DNA of 64,000 bases from NCBI GenBank assembly GCA_944990035.1, contig CALYLX010000159.1:1612001-1676000 (forward strand), read 5' to 3'. The position numbers and the translations under genes were made by a program. The stretch is from Clitopilus passeckerianus. Taxonomy: Eukaryota; Basidiomycota; Agaricomycetes; Agaricales; Entolomataceae. Within the stretch, counting starts at the first letter, position 1; every line of letters starts with the position of its first letter. Shown here one piece after another: positions 16,776-30,178 of this stretch. Under the pieces are notes generated by a model. It ran no database searches. It saw only the letters and a list, made by a program, of their open reading frames with translations, and was not told where the DNA came from.

Positions 16776-17699
16776 ATGTTTGCCAACAAGAACGACGACC
16801 CCAAGACTCCCGTCAAGAGCGCAGCACCAACCATCAAGTGCTCGTCCCCCTTGGAGTTGTACGTTTCACTGGTCAGAGAACATGGTGCTGACCTCTTCGC
16901 CTAACCCCTACTAGTGATATTACACCGTCGACTGTGACATCGACACTGCCAAGGTTTTCGACACCCATCCTTCAAGCTTCCCGTCCTATGGTCGAGATCA
17001 AGTAGGTGTTCGGAGCTTATCGGATGATTGTCGAGCTCGCTAACTGGTGCCAACAGGGAAGCAGAACCCCAGTGGCATGAGTCTCCCGAGATTTCTGCAC
17101 CTGGGGCACCTTTGCTGAAGGATTACGACTCCTTCTCAGCCGGCACGGGAGGGAGTTTTGCTGCGCTACCGGATATATCCCATGAAGCAGGGGACCTTTT
17201 CTACCACCCAGATACACTCGGATTATCAGAGGCTCAACCCGACGATTCCAATTTGTCAATAGAAATGTGGAGAGAGGACGTTTTTGATAATACCCTAGAC
17301 CCTCCACCCCAAGAAGTGTCGACTCGACCCACCCCTCTCGATCTCTTCCTCTGGACTGCTCACGACGATACCCTGTCAGTCATTGATTTGGACATTCAAG
17401 CGGGCGACTACGACGACGAGGATGACTATTCCTCTATGTCTGGTGATGATACCCCAGAGCTTTCACCAGACCTTGCCCCCGCTGTCCCATCAGTGGCCAC
17501 GTCGACGCCCCTGGGAGCCTCTAAACGGGCACGTTCGCGGAGTCCTGAACCTTCTAGAAGGATTCGCATTAGAGCCCGCTCTCACTCGCTGTCGTCCATT
17601 AAGTCATACGGGCAGCATATTTGTGAAGGCTTGGCCTCAGCACCGCCTTGGAGAGTTACGCACTCTAGAGGAGACGAGCTTCTACCCCCATTCGATTGA
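16776..17699 (+). CDS. Hypothetical acidic, serine/proline-rich protein with an RS-type C-terminal part
   Basis: The start at 16776 has a good initiation context (CCACCATG) and opens MFANKNDDPKTPVKSAAP. Two introns can be removed in frame, joining SSPLEF to DITPSTVTSTLP and PMVEIK to EAEPQWHESPEI. The middle is acidic (AGDYDDEDDYSSMSGDD) and the C-terminal part is basic (SKRARSRSPEPSRRIRIRAR), recalling RS-type nuclear proteins, but there is no RRM and no domain I recognise. The stop used is TGA at 17697. A second frame stays open to 17802 over the last exon and could be the true C-terminus if an unseen intron switches frame near 17620-17670. No function is proposed. Confidence 0.55.
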
Positions 17700-18409
17700 C
17701 GCTGCCTTCGATGCTCATCGACGCTCACTCGTCTCAAATACAGAAGAATTCATAAGCCAGGAGGATACACATGCGCTCGACATAGCCTCAGATGTCGGTT
17801 GAAGCAGTGATAACCCCTACCCATTTCCCGTGTTCTTATGTCCTATGCTTTTGGCTCCATGCATGCATTATTGGACCGAACCGTACCCGCAGTCTTTGAA
17901 GACGCAAACGTAAGACTCCCGTGTTGGGGTCGATAATACCCACGTGATATGCCCTCAGTGGTGACTCATTTGCGGACCGAACAATCTACCTATGCCCATC
18001 CCTCTCGTCGTTGGACTGGTGTCGTGTTGCTATCGCGCTCTCATCTATTCATGGAAACCATTCTCAACATACTATGCAATTTACGTCGTTTACCTACATC
18101 GCAATTACTTTGATCTTCTCTGCACCGTTCTCAGTACCTACCTACCTAGCATCCCTCCTGCATTCAATGCATTGCTTCTACCGTGATCGCTTGTGTAGCT
18201 ACAGCAACGGGCGTTTGTTTACACTTTGTTTGACTCGCTTTGACTAGCTTTAATCTTATTAGCCGTTGGCAATCTAATCTATTTAATACAAATAACGCGT
18301 CATTAAGGCCAAACAGGTCAATACATTTGGTCGCGACTCGGATGCTGATCGTTGATTCGTTGGCCATTGCACAGTCAGAACAACAACTGCTGCTTTACCT
18401 CAAGCAACC
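17700..18409. other. Intergenic region upstream of condensin CAP-G
   Basis: About 0.7 kb holding the 3' flank of the SR-rich gene and the upstream region of the condensin gene. No gene or repeat was recognised. Confidence 0.45.
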
Positions 18410-21400
18410 ATGGCACCAAGGGCGCCAGACGTCTTGGAGAGTCTTCAAGATAACATAGCGGCGGTGTTTGATCAGGCCCAGGCAACATTGGCCAACCACA
18501 GGAAGAATTGCGTAGCGCTGTACAAGCTCCACCAGCAGGCAGCAGAGGTCACAAAAACCAAGGAGGGAACCAGGAAACTGAAGTTGGTTGGGGAGAAAGC
18601 TTTCAGTGATGTGTTTTTGCACTTGCTGAATCGCGTGCTGGTGGTGAAGAAAGGGCCACCGGCGGCTGATAAAGTGGTTAAATTTGTCGGGGCGTACATC
18701 AAGTTTATGAATGAGAGAAGTACGTGGCTCTCGGCGCGCGAGTTACTTTATGAGACTGAGTTTCGCTCTGATAGTTATTGCTGAACAAACCGCTAATGTG
18801 AACACTTCCCAGCCAGAAGAATTAGAAGAGACCTTTGCCTCCAGATTTGTCGACAAACTCATGATTTACATGGTTGAGGGTTTTGTCGCGAAGAACAAGG
18901 CTACGCGGTATAGGTGCATCTCAACAGTTTCTGAGATGATTGGGCATCTTGGTGTCATTGAGTACGCGTTTTAGCATTATTGGCTGTTCGTCAAGCGCTG
19001 ACCCTATTCGAAGCGAGGATCTCTACGAACCACTACGAGATGGCTTGATCGACCGTGCTTCTGACAAGGAAGCTCTCATTCGTGCCAACGCCATCATCGC
19101 ATTGTCTAAGCTGGCCGGAAGCGAAGATCCAGACGAAGTCGAAGCAGGCACCGTCTCGATTTTGGAGGTTATTATTGAATCCCTTCGTCATGATCCTGCT
19201 CCGTAAGTCGTTTTCATTGCAGTTTGATTCCTGCTTGGCTCATACCAGCCTAACAGAGAAGTCCGCCGTGCTGCCCTGGTCAATATTCCCCTACTTCCCA
19301 ACACTCTCCCCATCATCCTCAGCCGAACCAGGGATACCGATGCCCTAACTCGCAAGCTCGTCTACTCGAACGTTCTAACCAACAAGCTTGGCGATCCCCG
19401 CCGTCTCTCAATCGAACAACGTGAGACCGTTGTGAAAGACGGTCTCGGAGATCGAGAAGCAGCTGTCCGTGTAGCAGCAGGCAGGCTGTGTGTCGGCTGG
19501 TTCGACCTCGTTTGCTCGGGTTCGGAAGGCGTTAAAAAGGAGGAAGAGGACGAAGGAATGACCTGGGAAGGCGATGATGGGGGAATAATGAAAGGCCTCA
19601 TCAAGTTCCTCTCCCTGTTCGACGTCGTAGCAGGGGAAGAGGCAGCCAAAGACGCACTGGAGTCAATCTTCGTCACCAAACCCACTGTTCTGGACGCGTT
19701 TACTTTTCCGGATGATTACTGGAAGCAACTCTCACCAGAAAGCGCAATGCTTGTGCGAGTGTTCATGGAACACTGTCTCTCCAAATCCGACGAAGCGAGG
19801 CTTGAGAGTGCTGGAATTCCGGTCGTGATGGCCTTTGCATTCACTCTGCAGATGTCATATAATTCCCTGGTGGACTTGTTGCAGGAGATAGAGAATCAAA
19901 ACTTCTTGGGAGGTAGAGATGACGAGGAGGAGGCATTGCGGCAGGAGGAAGAGCTAGCGAAGATGGAGGTCGTATTGAGGGAGTTGTTACGGATTGCTTG
20001 GAAGCTGGATTACATGGATGAAATTGGGAGGAGGAAGACCTTCGCTGTTGTTCGTGACATGCTTGCTCACCCGGAGCTACCACCTGGTTTGATCAACCCG
20101 GCTTTGGATGTCTTGAAGAAAATCACTGGGACGGAGAGGGATCTTATCCGCGTTATGGTGGAGATCATCGTCGACTTGAGGGAGGAAGATGAAGCGGAAC
20201 AAGAAATCAAGGATCTTCTGGTCTGTTTTCTTTCAGTCGTCAATCACTCGTTTTCGCTGAACTGACAAATGTGAACGACAGAACGACGACCTTTCTGAGC
20301 CTGACACCAATGAAAGTGCTATCATCAAAGATAAACAAGTTCCGCGACGGAGACCGAGGGAGGAAATGTCCCCTGAGGAAAGGGTTGCTGCAGATGAAAA
20401 GGATCTCCGTTGCCTGACGCTTTGTATCGGAATGCTAGAGCGAGTGGATGGGGTGTGTTTCCTTTCCTTCAAGTCTCTTCCTCAAAGGAAGTGCTAATTC
20501 ACATCCCCACCGTTAGGATTTTGAAGACAACTCGACGTTACAGGGTGTGCTTGGAGATCTGATCATCCCAAGTGTGAAGAGAAAGGAGGTACCATTGAGG
20601 GAGAAGGGCCTCGCTTGTTTGGGATTGTGCTCCCTCCTTACCAAGGTTTGAACCACCATATCGCTCTCCTCCCACCCAACTGAACCCTTTAACCAGGATA
20701 TGGCCCTCAAGTCCTTCCAACTCTTCGTCGGGCAAGCTCAGAGCGACAATGAAGAGATACAACTTCGAGCTTTGCAGATCATCTTTGACCTACTTGTCGT
20801 TTATGACCAAGAGTTGTTGAAGAGGTCAGAGGAGATGGTACGTTTCTCTGGTTCGTCCCTTGCAAAAACTCGCTCTAAATGCTGTACATTTATAGGCGAG
20901 TTCTTTGATCACCTTCCTCTTGACTTCGCTTGAGAACGCCGAATTTGCCTCCGTGGGGGCACTGATTTGTGTTGGGTTGTCCAAGTTGCTGCTGAGTGGC
21001 TTGGTCACAGATCTGAAGGTTGGTTATTCATCCTGTTCCCTCCTTTACTGAGAAAGCTAATATTATCCCACTCAAATAGGTGCTCAACCATCTCGTAAAC
21101 GCCTACATATCTCCCGACACCGCGCCGAACCAATCTCTGCGACAATGCCTGTCGTATTTCTTCCCCGTTTATTGCTACTCCAGCCCCGTGAACCAGAGAA
21201 GAATGGCTCAGGTCTGTTACTCTTTCTGGCTACTCTCTCGCGACAGAGGGCTGATACTTTTTGCAGATATTCCTTCCGGCATACGATGCTTTCCTCGATA
21301 CACGATCTGCACTTGAAGAAGACGAAGAGATGATTACTCCTCAAACCTTCGGTCTTTTATTCGTGGACTGGACAGATCCTACGAAGTGTAAGGATCTTTC

Positions 21401-22877
21401 AAAACCCAAGGAAGCTGATGGGTAAGTTCTTGTTCACAACGGGAGAAATAGAAGACTCAAATCGGTTTAGTTGGGAACCCGAACCAAAAGACGAGCATAC
21501 AGGCCCCGATGCACATTACGATCTCGCGATTGGGTTGCTTAGGGCTACGTATGATGACAACCGGACTGGTGAGCACTGAGTTCTCATTTTCCTGTAACAT
21601 TCGCATGCTAATGGTGGCAATGATAGTTGAGGACCTGAAACTCTTCTGTCAACTGCTTTCCAACTTAAACCTGACTCCTACCTTGGAACCGAGGCTAGTT
21701 CATACGGTGAATGTATTGGTTCGATACCATGAACAAGTTTGTTTTATATCTATTGAGGCCTTTTTCAGTTGGTCTAATTTTCCCCGACAGCAATCTCCAT
21801 TCAATGATGACCCTACATTGAAGCTCTTCAAGAAGTTCGAGACAAAATTCAAGAAGGCATGCGGGGAGACATTGAAGACAACTAAGATCAAGGATATCTT
21901 GGACGATGATCTAGTGCAGACTTTCCGATACGTAAACGTCGAGCCGCCTCATGGAGATGAGGAGTACGACGTGGGGGACGATGGAGATGAAATTGAAGTC
22001 GCAAGCTCAAGAGCGACTAGCTTGGCGCCAACAAGCACATCAAGGGCCGGCAGCGTTGCTTCTACACGAGGGAAGGACACTGAAGATCCAGATGAGGAAG
22101 GTGAAGGCGGGGAAGACGACCGGAATGAGAACGAGTAAGAAATTCTCTTTAGTTGATTCTCGGCAGCAATTTATTTTTCGTTCTTTTTCCAGGTCAGGCA
22201 AGCAAGCTGCCAAGTCGAAGCGAGGATCGAAGGGGAAGGCCAGAGCAAACACTAAGGCAACCCGCATCAAGGTGGAAGAGGAAGATCCCAACGACGAGCC
22301 TGAAGGCGAAGTCGAGGAAGAAGTCCTCACAGCCCGGCCCGGAGCAACTAATCTACCAGCCAAGAAACGAGGGACGAAAAGGTCTTCAAGCGAGAGGGAG
22401 ACAACTGCTCAGGCGGAGCCAGAGGGTAGGGAGAAGAGGACCAGGGTCAGCGGGCCTGCTAGGGGTGGCACTGCCGCGCGCGCTCGAGGACGAGGCAGGG
22501 CAAAGGCTGTCGGAAGGAGTACAAGAGGGAAGCCAAAAGCCGAAGAAAAGGCAAGCGCCGGCAAAGGCAAAGGCAAGGCGTCAGGAAAAGCAACCGGAAA
22601 AGGAAGAGCCAGAGGGAAAGCTAAGGAGGATACCCCTGAGGAGTCTGACGAAGAAGAAGAGGTCGAGGACGTCGAAGCTCAGGACGATGAAGAGGAAGAG
22701 GGAGGAAGCGACCGCACCGTCAGCCCGCCGCCCGAACCAGTGAATCGGAGAAAGAGCACCAGGGAGAGAAAAAGCATCAGACCGAGTTTAGCAGAGCCAA
22801 AGATTGAGAGTGATGAAGAGGAAGAAGAGGACACTGATGAGGTTGAGGAGGCTGATGAAGAGCAAGACGAAGAGTGA
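18410..22877 (+). CDS. YCG1: Condensin complex subunit 3 (CAP-G / Ycg1 type HEAT-repeat protein)
   Basis: Non-SMC subunit of condensin, which compacts mitotic chromosomes and contacts DNA with its kleisin partner. The start at 18410 gives MAPRAPDVLESLQDNIAAVF. Family features follow in order: FLHLLNRVLVVKKG, FASRFVDKLMIYMVEGF, KNKATRYRC, EVRRAALVNIPL, DALTRKLVYSNVL, LSIEQRETVVKDGLGDRE, AHPELPPGLI, LRCLTLCIGML and GLACLGLCSLLTK. At least ten short introns interrupt the HEAT region. The last large exons (about 21780-22877) hold an acidic stretch, then a long Lys/Arg/Gly/Ala tail (RARGRGRAKA, GKGRARGKAK) ending in a Glu/Asp tail. The HEAT part is typical; the approximately 300-residue low-complexity tail is unusually long. 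Stop at 22875-22877. Confidence 0.92.
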
Positions 22878-23087
22878 TCTTTTTTCTTTTTCTTTGGATA
22901 TAATCCTTTCATGAGCTACTCCTATATATTTCTCGGAATATCTATTTGTTCAAGTTGTAATCAATCCGCTAGTCCCTGACTCCCACTGTCTCCCAGGAAC
23001 CCCAGATTCTTTCGGGTTTGGAGGGAAATGATGGCGGCACTGCCACTGCTAGATCAAAGCTCGTGATCAACTTACACAAACAACGTA

Positions 23088-25953
23088 ATGCCTCCTGGAT
23101 CCCGCATGTTCAGCCCTTACGGGACTTGGACTCTTGCACTCATCTCATCATGTCGCCTCACAGGGCGGGAGGCAATATAGCACCCTATCTGACACACGAA
23201 GTCAGTCATCATGGGCAGGTGACGCTAGTACCCCCAGACAACGCAGGCCGTATACGACAGGCACCTCGTCCCAGTGGAAAAGAGGCCAGGAGCCGCCCGA
23301 GGCAAGAACGAACCAACCGCGCGGAGGAAGGGCCACGATTTAACGTGGGGCCAAGATCCTTTCGCGCTTTAGCCTTAAATCGAGGTGCAAGACGCGCTGG
23401 AAGATCGGATCGTAACCATATTGAACCTTTCTACGAAGCAGGTAGGTTCTAATTCCTTGATCAAGGTTATAGTGCTCTGTTTAACTTTGGGAAAATCAGC
23501 TTATCCAGATTATCCACCACCCACATTCCAGGAGGCTATGGCAGAGACTGCCTCGGTTTCATCCACTAATGTGATGAATGATGCTTCTGGTTCTGTGCCA
23601 TCCTCTGAGCCATTGCCTAGTCCTTCCACTTCGCAAGATCGACCCCAGCTGAACAATGATATTTCCTTCTGCTCCTCGATTTCGTCTCGAGTAGAGACTC
23701 CTAGAGAGTCCGACGCAGAGTCTATCTCTTCGCTGGAGATAGTCGAGGCGGAGCCGATGAACGACCAGGCCCACGCTAATTCTGAGGAACGAATGGCCAA
23801 ACCCAGTGTACTTGAATTTCCTTCATCTCTTCGAAAGGATAACCGCGCCCTCCAGGAGCCTCGCAAAATCAATCTGAACCAGGATTCAGATGAGGATGAG
23901 CCCCTCCCACCTTCTCCGGCCCAGAGCCCCACGAAGCGTAGGAACCTTTCACTCTCTCCTCTCCGGACCTTGTTTCCTTATCGGAACGCGGAGCCTCAGC
24001 GAGTTCACTCGGCGCTTCCGACTGCGAACCCTTCACCTTACTCGCATCACACTCCTTTTATGAGTGCTACGTCTCTGCCGATGAAGATGTCGATGTCGAC
24101 GACTTCATTCGCAAATTCTCTCAGAGCTGAAAGTTTCCTTTCCAGGAAGCTACTCTCTTTCAAGGGGAAGGAACGTGCCCCTAACCCTGAGATAGAGTCC
24201 CTCGACGAACCCTGGGAGGTTGTAGAGAGGGAAACACCCAGCTTATCCTCTGTGGCACGGAAAATGGAATCCCAACCGGGATCTCCACCAGGTTCGCCCG
24301 TCATGGCCAACCCTGTCTCTCCCCCCATTACTCCGCCACGTACTGAGGCACCCTCTCCTACTGTCGAGAGGGGTCGTACACCTGCACCTCCCGCAGCCAG
24401 GAGTCTAAACCAGCCCCATCCATTATCTCTGCGAGATAAGAAGGTGCCGTTGCTTCCAAAGCACATTAGTCGCCCTCACCGACAGAGGCATGCGACACGG
24501 CCTGAGCCACCACGGGAGTCAGATGTACCATTGGGGCCAATTGTTACCACTGTCCGTACCAGAGCGAATGCAACCGGCACTACACCTCAGCCACCGCAAG
24601 CAGTATCTACAGCGCTCAGGCCTAGCGAACAGGCGCCAATGCCTATTGCAAGACAGAGTTCGCCTCCTTCTTTGGCCTCTCTCCCCCCTCCTCCCCCTCC
24701 TCCTCCGCCACCACCACCACAAGTGCCACCTCCATCCTACACCCCCAGGAGAACAGGTGTGTTGTCGCGCGACAGGACACCTCCAAGGGTCCCCCGCTCG
24801 CCATTGCATCAGAGTGTCACTGTTCCAGAGCCTCCCATGACTCCACTATTCCTGACCCCTCCAACTACCCCGATCAAGTCTACTCCTGAGCATAATATCA
24901 TTCCCGGCCCAGCTGGACCTGCACCAGTTCAAGCTACAGGTAGTTTGGCAGTGCAGAAGGTACTGGCCACTTCTTCTGATCTGCGCACCATCTCACCTGG
25001 CTCCACTCCGTACCAGACCCCACGGCAAGGGATGTCTCCCAACCATTCGACAACCGACCTGCTCGAACTTGCTGTCGGTTCTTCTCCTTCGACCCCCCGT
25101 GGTCACTACATAGGCCGACCTTTGCCGAGACCTCCAGGTGCTCTTCAACGAGTTATAGACTCAGTTTATGCTGGGAATGCAGATTCAAACGATCCGGTAC
25201 CTAATTGCTGCCCTGAAGGTCTCCTCATCGATCTTGACGACGATGGGCCTTCTTCTGCGTCTATCACACCTACTGGAAGTTTGTTACTCCCCTCTACGAT
25301 TCCAAGAGCCCAGCCACACCTATCCGTTCCTATCACTACTACATCAAGCACCTCTTCCTTGGAGGAAATTCCCGGATCTCCCGTTGAAGGACCCGTCACC
25401 CCTCCAGGCAGCCCTCCAAGGCCGATTCAAAGGCGGAGCGGGCCTTTCCTTGAGGTTACTGATCTAGATATGCTTGTCAACCGGTTGGACGAGCAGACTG
25501 GACCTAGCAATGGTTCTGATTACGACGTATGTGGTGGAATCATGTTCTTCGTTTTAAGTACCCTGACGAAAGTTCAACACTTAGACTCTTTTGACACTTA
25601 CGGATTTCATGGGTCCAGCCAACCCAGATGCTGTTGCCCTTGCAAGACAGGCTAAAGCCACCAACAAAACATTCAGCGAATCCGGGTCCCCAGCAAACGA
25701 AAATATCGCTCTTGCTGCCCAGGTCGAGGTCGGGCGTAGGCGAACAACCAAAGACGGCCGCATCAAACTCAAGCTCAAGCTGATGGATGTTTCGGTGGAC
25801 AGATGCGGGATCTGCCTCAACCAGTTCAAGGCTACGGATTATGCACGACTGGGCTCCATTTGCAAACATGCCTTTCATGATGGGTGCTTGAGCCGCTGGC
25901 TGGCTCAGAACCAAACATGCCCAATGTGCCGAGTTGCACTGTATGCCCATTGA
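23088..25953 (+). CDS. Proline-rich RING-H2 finger protein (probable E3 ubiquitin ligase)
   Basis: The long central exon (about 23500-25530) encodes a Ser/Pro-rich, probably disordered protein that starts with YPDYPPPTFQEAM and includes a run of 12 prolines (about 24685-24720). An intron (25530-25583) joins SDYD to TLLTLTDFMGPANPDAVALA. The C-terminus is a C3H2C3 RING: CGIC, then 15 residues, CKHAFHDGC, then CPMC, ending at 25953. This predicts recruitment of an E2 ubiquitin-conjugating enzyme; substrates cannot be inferred. An upstream exon ending VTILNLSTKQ is joined to AYPDY by a 54-bp intron. The N-terminus is uncertain: the ATG at 23088 (MPPGSRMFSPYG) is the best candidate, but I could not connect its frame cleanly to the 23385-23443 exon. 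Confidence 0.8.
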
Positions 25954-26286
25954 TGAATCTGTGATTCAACTACTGCTCTATGACTTTCATCTTTTTCTGT
26001 TTTTTTTTTCTACTTTTACTACATTCCTTTGCTTTGCTTCCATACTGCGTTTGGGACTTTGAATTGGAACGACTTTACATGAACAGGCTTCATTTCTACA
26101 CACATGCATTGCACATTTTCAATTGTTGTACTGATTAGCTGACATCTTTTGTAGCAAACACGTTTCTGTACTGTACTTTTCACATTACTTTCTACTGCAT
26201 TGATCTTGATTGGTTACATTGTTGCTGGGCGTAGTTGTAGTTATGCGGATGTAGTACCGAGGTGGAGGATGTAGTGATATGGAGAT
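25954..26286. other. Convergent 3' flanks of the RING gene and DIS3
   Basis: A T-rich 333-bp spacer between two converging genes. It should hold the polyadenylation signals of both. Nothing else was seen. Confidence 0.5.
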
Positions 26287-29200
26287 TTACAACGAGGATG
26301 AATCGATGGGATGTACGAGCGTCATCTTGACACGACCTCTCTGTGTATTCTTGTCCTTTTCAACTTCAATTTTCACCCCAACCTTCTCGAAAACGGAGAG
26401 CACTACATCCTCTGAGCCAGATGTAGAGGTTGCAGGGACTGTGACCGTGTAGTTCTCAGCGTCAAACTTGACCGGTTTCTTGAAGGTGATCAAGCCTTCA
26501 ATACCGAGTCTAAGGGGATCATCAGTACCGTGCCAGAAGCCGAATGGGCGAAACTTACTTTGAGACGAAGACAGCCAAGCCATTCGTGAAAGTGCGAATA
26601 ATAAAGGCTTCCTCCTGAACTGGGGCGCTCTCCCTTTCATTTCTTCCCTTCAAAGCCAGGCCGACGTAAAACTCGACACTAGCTCTACCAGCCATCTGTG
26701 CCATGCGATGTCGCCGATTGATGTTGTCCATGATCCTTTCAACATGAGATTTCTGATGGAGAGAACCATGTAGTGGGGAGTAACCTATGGCTGCAGAAAG
26801 TTGCCGATGCGCCAGAACGTCTGCACTCTTATAAGAACACTTTGATTTGGCAAACGAGAACCAAGGACTGACCTGCATAGCGTCGAATTGGACTGGTGAA
26901 GTGGGTGTAAATAGGACTGGCAAGTCCATAGTGCCCGAAGGTATCTCGCCCGACACTACCAGAGCAGAAATACTCTGCAGAGAGCATACAACGCGTCGCC
27001 ATGATACGGACCAAAGTATTGAACGCGGGCTCGTTTTCATCCTGAAAACACATCAGCCTGGCAGGATTCTAGGAAATGACACGGGTCTTACCACACATTG
27101 ATCTAACGAAGCAGCCAATGCGCCAGAGCTGGATACATCAAGCTTCATCCCCTTCCTCCTCATCAAAATGTCTTGCAGCTTCTCAAAGTTCGTCTTGGGA
27201 GGTGGCAAATGGCGCCTATAACAGATAAATTTCAGTATCCACCGAAGACTTTGGGAACAATCCGAACACCAACCTCAAAACAGCAGTCTGCGGGAACGTC
27301 TCTTGTATCTTCTTCGCGACACTGATGTTTGCAAGCAACATGAATTCCTCGACTAGACTGTTCGTTTCCCTCATTTCCTTTTGCTCGACATCGATCGGAT
27401 CTGAAGACTCTGAGCTGTCGAGGTGGATCTTTACTTCAGGAGAGGCCAGGTTCAGGGCTCCAGCGGCCATACGCCCAGCTTTCAACTTTTGAGCTATTGT
27501 GTTAAGTAGGCGGATGCTATGGGTGAGGTCGTCTTGCATGTTCCTAGGAAAAATAAGCTTCAGCGGAATATACAGAAGGGCTATGGCGAAACTTACGGAT
27601 CATCTTTCCGAATCTGTGCCTCTTCATACGTGAAAGCAGCTTTACTTGCAATGACCGACTTCGTAAACCGAACATTCACTATCTGTCCCTCTGGTGTCAA
27701 TTCCTAGGTTCACATCAGCAAGTATTTCAAAAGACAATATGGAGCAGCATACCCAAATAGCAGAGAAGGCAAGTCTCTCCACGAATGGTCGCAGGGAGCA
27801 CAGATTTGTACCTAGCAAGCTAGGCAACATGTCGATTCGCTTGTCGACAAGGTAGACAGTTGTTCCACGAGCAGCAGCTTCATTGTCCATCGGTGTGTCG
27901 GCATGCACAAAGTGCGAGACGTCAGCGATATCTAGAGTGTGGATTAGTAAAGCCACCGGTACAGCACGAAGGTGAAGGTACTAACGGACACCAGCTTCGA
28001 TGTTCCCATTCGGTAGCTGTCGAGCATGCAATGCATCATCAATATCCTGACACCCTACAAAAGTATAGTTAGCCCCGGCCCAGAAAGGAAGGCTAGGTGG
28101 GACATACCTGGAGGGTCAATACTACAAATATTCAGCCCCCTCAGATCCTCCCTATCCCTCCACTCCTTACTCCCAGCCGTCTTAGGCGGAACAACCCACT
28201 TATCTCCCTCCTCCGGCAAGCAATCCAATATCGCCTTCCCAAACGGCCTATACGGGACGTCAAACTCCAGCAACAAACTCTCCTGCTCCGCTTCTTTGCT
28301 TTCAACTTTTCCTAGGGCACGGACGAAGTGGCCTTCGGGGTACCGGGAGGTGGTGTCCCATCTATCGATGGTGACGAGGATTTTTTGGCCGAGGAGGGAA
28401 GGTGCTTGCCGGGTTCGTAAGCGGATACGGGGGAGAAGGCGGGATACAGGGGTGGCGAAGACGGTTTGTTGGGAGAGGGAGGTGAAGTTTGAGGAGGTTA
28501 AAGAGGTGCTGTCGATGTGGCAGACGTAACTGTTATATGGCAAGTTAGTTGAAAACGTGGCACGTGGGATAGCATGGTGGTAGAGACGTACGCTCGCCAG
28601 TTTCGTTTGATAATTCCAACAACCTGTCCGGTCGGCTGTCGTTCGGATTTACGGGCACTATCTTCTTCACGAAGAACCTGCTTTTCCCGCCGAGCCACAT
28701 CGTCGTCATCTTCCTCCTCACCTTCCTCTCCTGAGTTCTCTGCGTCGTCGTTTCTCAAAGTCGCTACGGGTCCATGATGAGCTTGAGAATGGTACTGGAA
28801 GAAAGATAAACTGACTGCTCTGATCGACGACCTCGTCGGCGGGAGCTTTCCACTCCTTCTCATCGAAAACTTCCACCACAACGACATCTCCGTGAACGGC
28901 TCTGTTCATGTTCTCCCTCCCGATCAACAGGATGGGTTTGGTGAATGCTGGTACTGGGATAGTGCCCTATGTGCAGTATCAGAAAAAGTATCCCGTTTTT
29001 AGGTATCCTATGTCGTACCTCCAGGTAGTTATACTGGTTGGCATTGTAATGTCCTTGATGTAATTCACCCGCCTTGACGCCAGCGAGCAGTGTAGCTGTG
29101 GGTAAATACTGAAATAGGTTGATCAGTAGACCGAGAGGAAGAAGGTGACTGGCCCATACCTCTGGATACAGTGCTTGCCTCGCGCCAGCTGCCCTCGTGG

Positions 29201-30178
29201 GTTCAATATCATTACTACCCTCCGCCGCCAGAAGATCTAGTAGCTGAGCACTTTTCTCCACGCCTTCGACATATTTTCGCACTGTGGGCGGAGTAAGTAG
29301 TAGGTGCTAAGGAAACACACAAGCTCACCTACATGATGTGCAAGGGATCCCGGACTTTGCAGCTTTCTGCCGATTGGCAGCATCCTCCGTGACCAAAACC
29401 ACGGGTGGTAATACCGGAGCAGTTTGTCCTCGTATTGGAAGTCGAGTAACCTTGAGATGTTCGTTGTACCAATTCGTGGCTTTTCGGATACCTGGAGCAA
29501 AATCTAGAGATGCAAATGGTTGACATGGATAGATGTGCGCAAACCTCGATCATTTCGGTCATTTGGTGTTTCGCCTTCCTCCCGAACGATCGCGGTCTCT
29601 CTGTTGGGACGAGTCAGCAGAAGGTAGTTCGTGTGAAACGAGCTCCTCACGATCTATATTCATTGTAAAATATCCAAATATTCTTTTCGTCCATTTTAGT
29701 CAGAGCTTTCAGTCGATTGTAAAGGGGTAGTGATCGATGCCGAACTTCTTCAATTACGGTCTGGAGCAGAATAATTGGTGGCTTGAAGAGATCGGATTCA
29801 ATGAGGTCCATCTGTACATCGTGTCAACACCAACAGAAGTTTCAAAAGCATCGCTTATACCTGGGACAGGAACACATTGGTGTCAGGTAGGATGAAATGG
29901 CCATTAGGATATAGTTTGTGGTTTCGCCCTCCATTTGTCGGCAGAGTTGGCGCTTTAGAGAGCTCCATACAGTCACTGCAGCCAGTTATCCCACATCCAA
30001 CATCGTCCCGCAAGTATCTTTCGCGCAAAACTAAATCATGGTTAAACGGTGTTTGTAATGTCGGAAGATTGGCGAACGCACCCTTGATAACCTTCCCTCT
30101 GGCAGTCTTCTTGAAGCACTTGCGCTGGGTAATAACAGCCTCACTTCTTGGCCGTTTTCTAATGGTAATCTCGACCAT
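26287..30178 (-). CDS. DIS3: Exosome exoribonuclease DIS3 / Rrp44
   Basis: Catalytic 3'-5' exoribonuclease and endonuclease of the RNA exosome. The start at 30178 gives [14 protein letters not shown]. An intron joins GKVIK to [21 protein letters not shown] (the N-terminal Cys motif). The PIN domain shows [10 protein letters not shown] and [16 protein letters not shown], with its acidic residues present. The cold-shock part contains [14 protein letters not shown] sequence ([20 protein letters not shown]). The RNB catalytic motif [13 protein letters not shown] is intact, followed by [29 protein letters not shown] and [17 protein letters not shown]. The S1 part ends at 26287. More than ten introns of about 50-60 bp were seen. 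Motif order and residues indicate a fully active enzyme. Confidence 0.95.

Noticed and set aside
24519..24809. Trp/Arg-rich minus-strand frame in the RING gene
   Set aside because: Mirror of the proline-rich coding strand.
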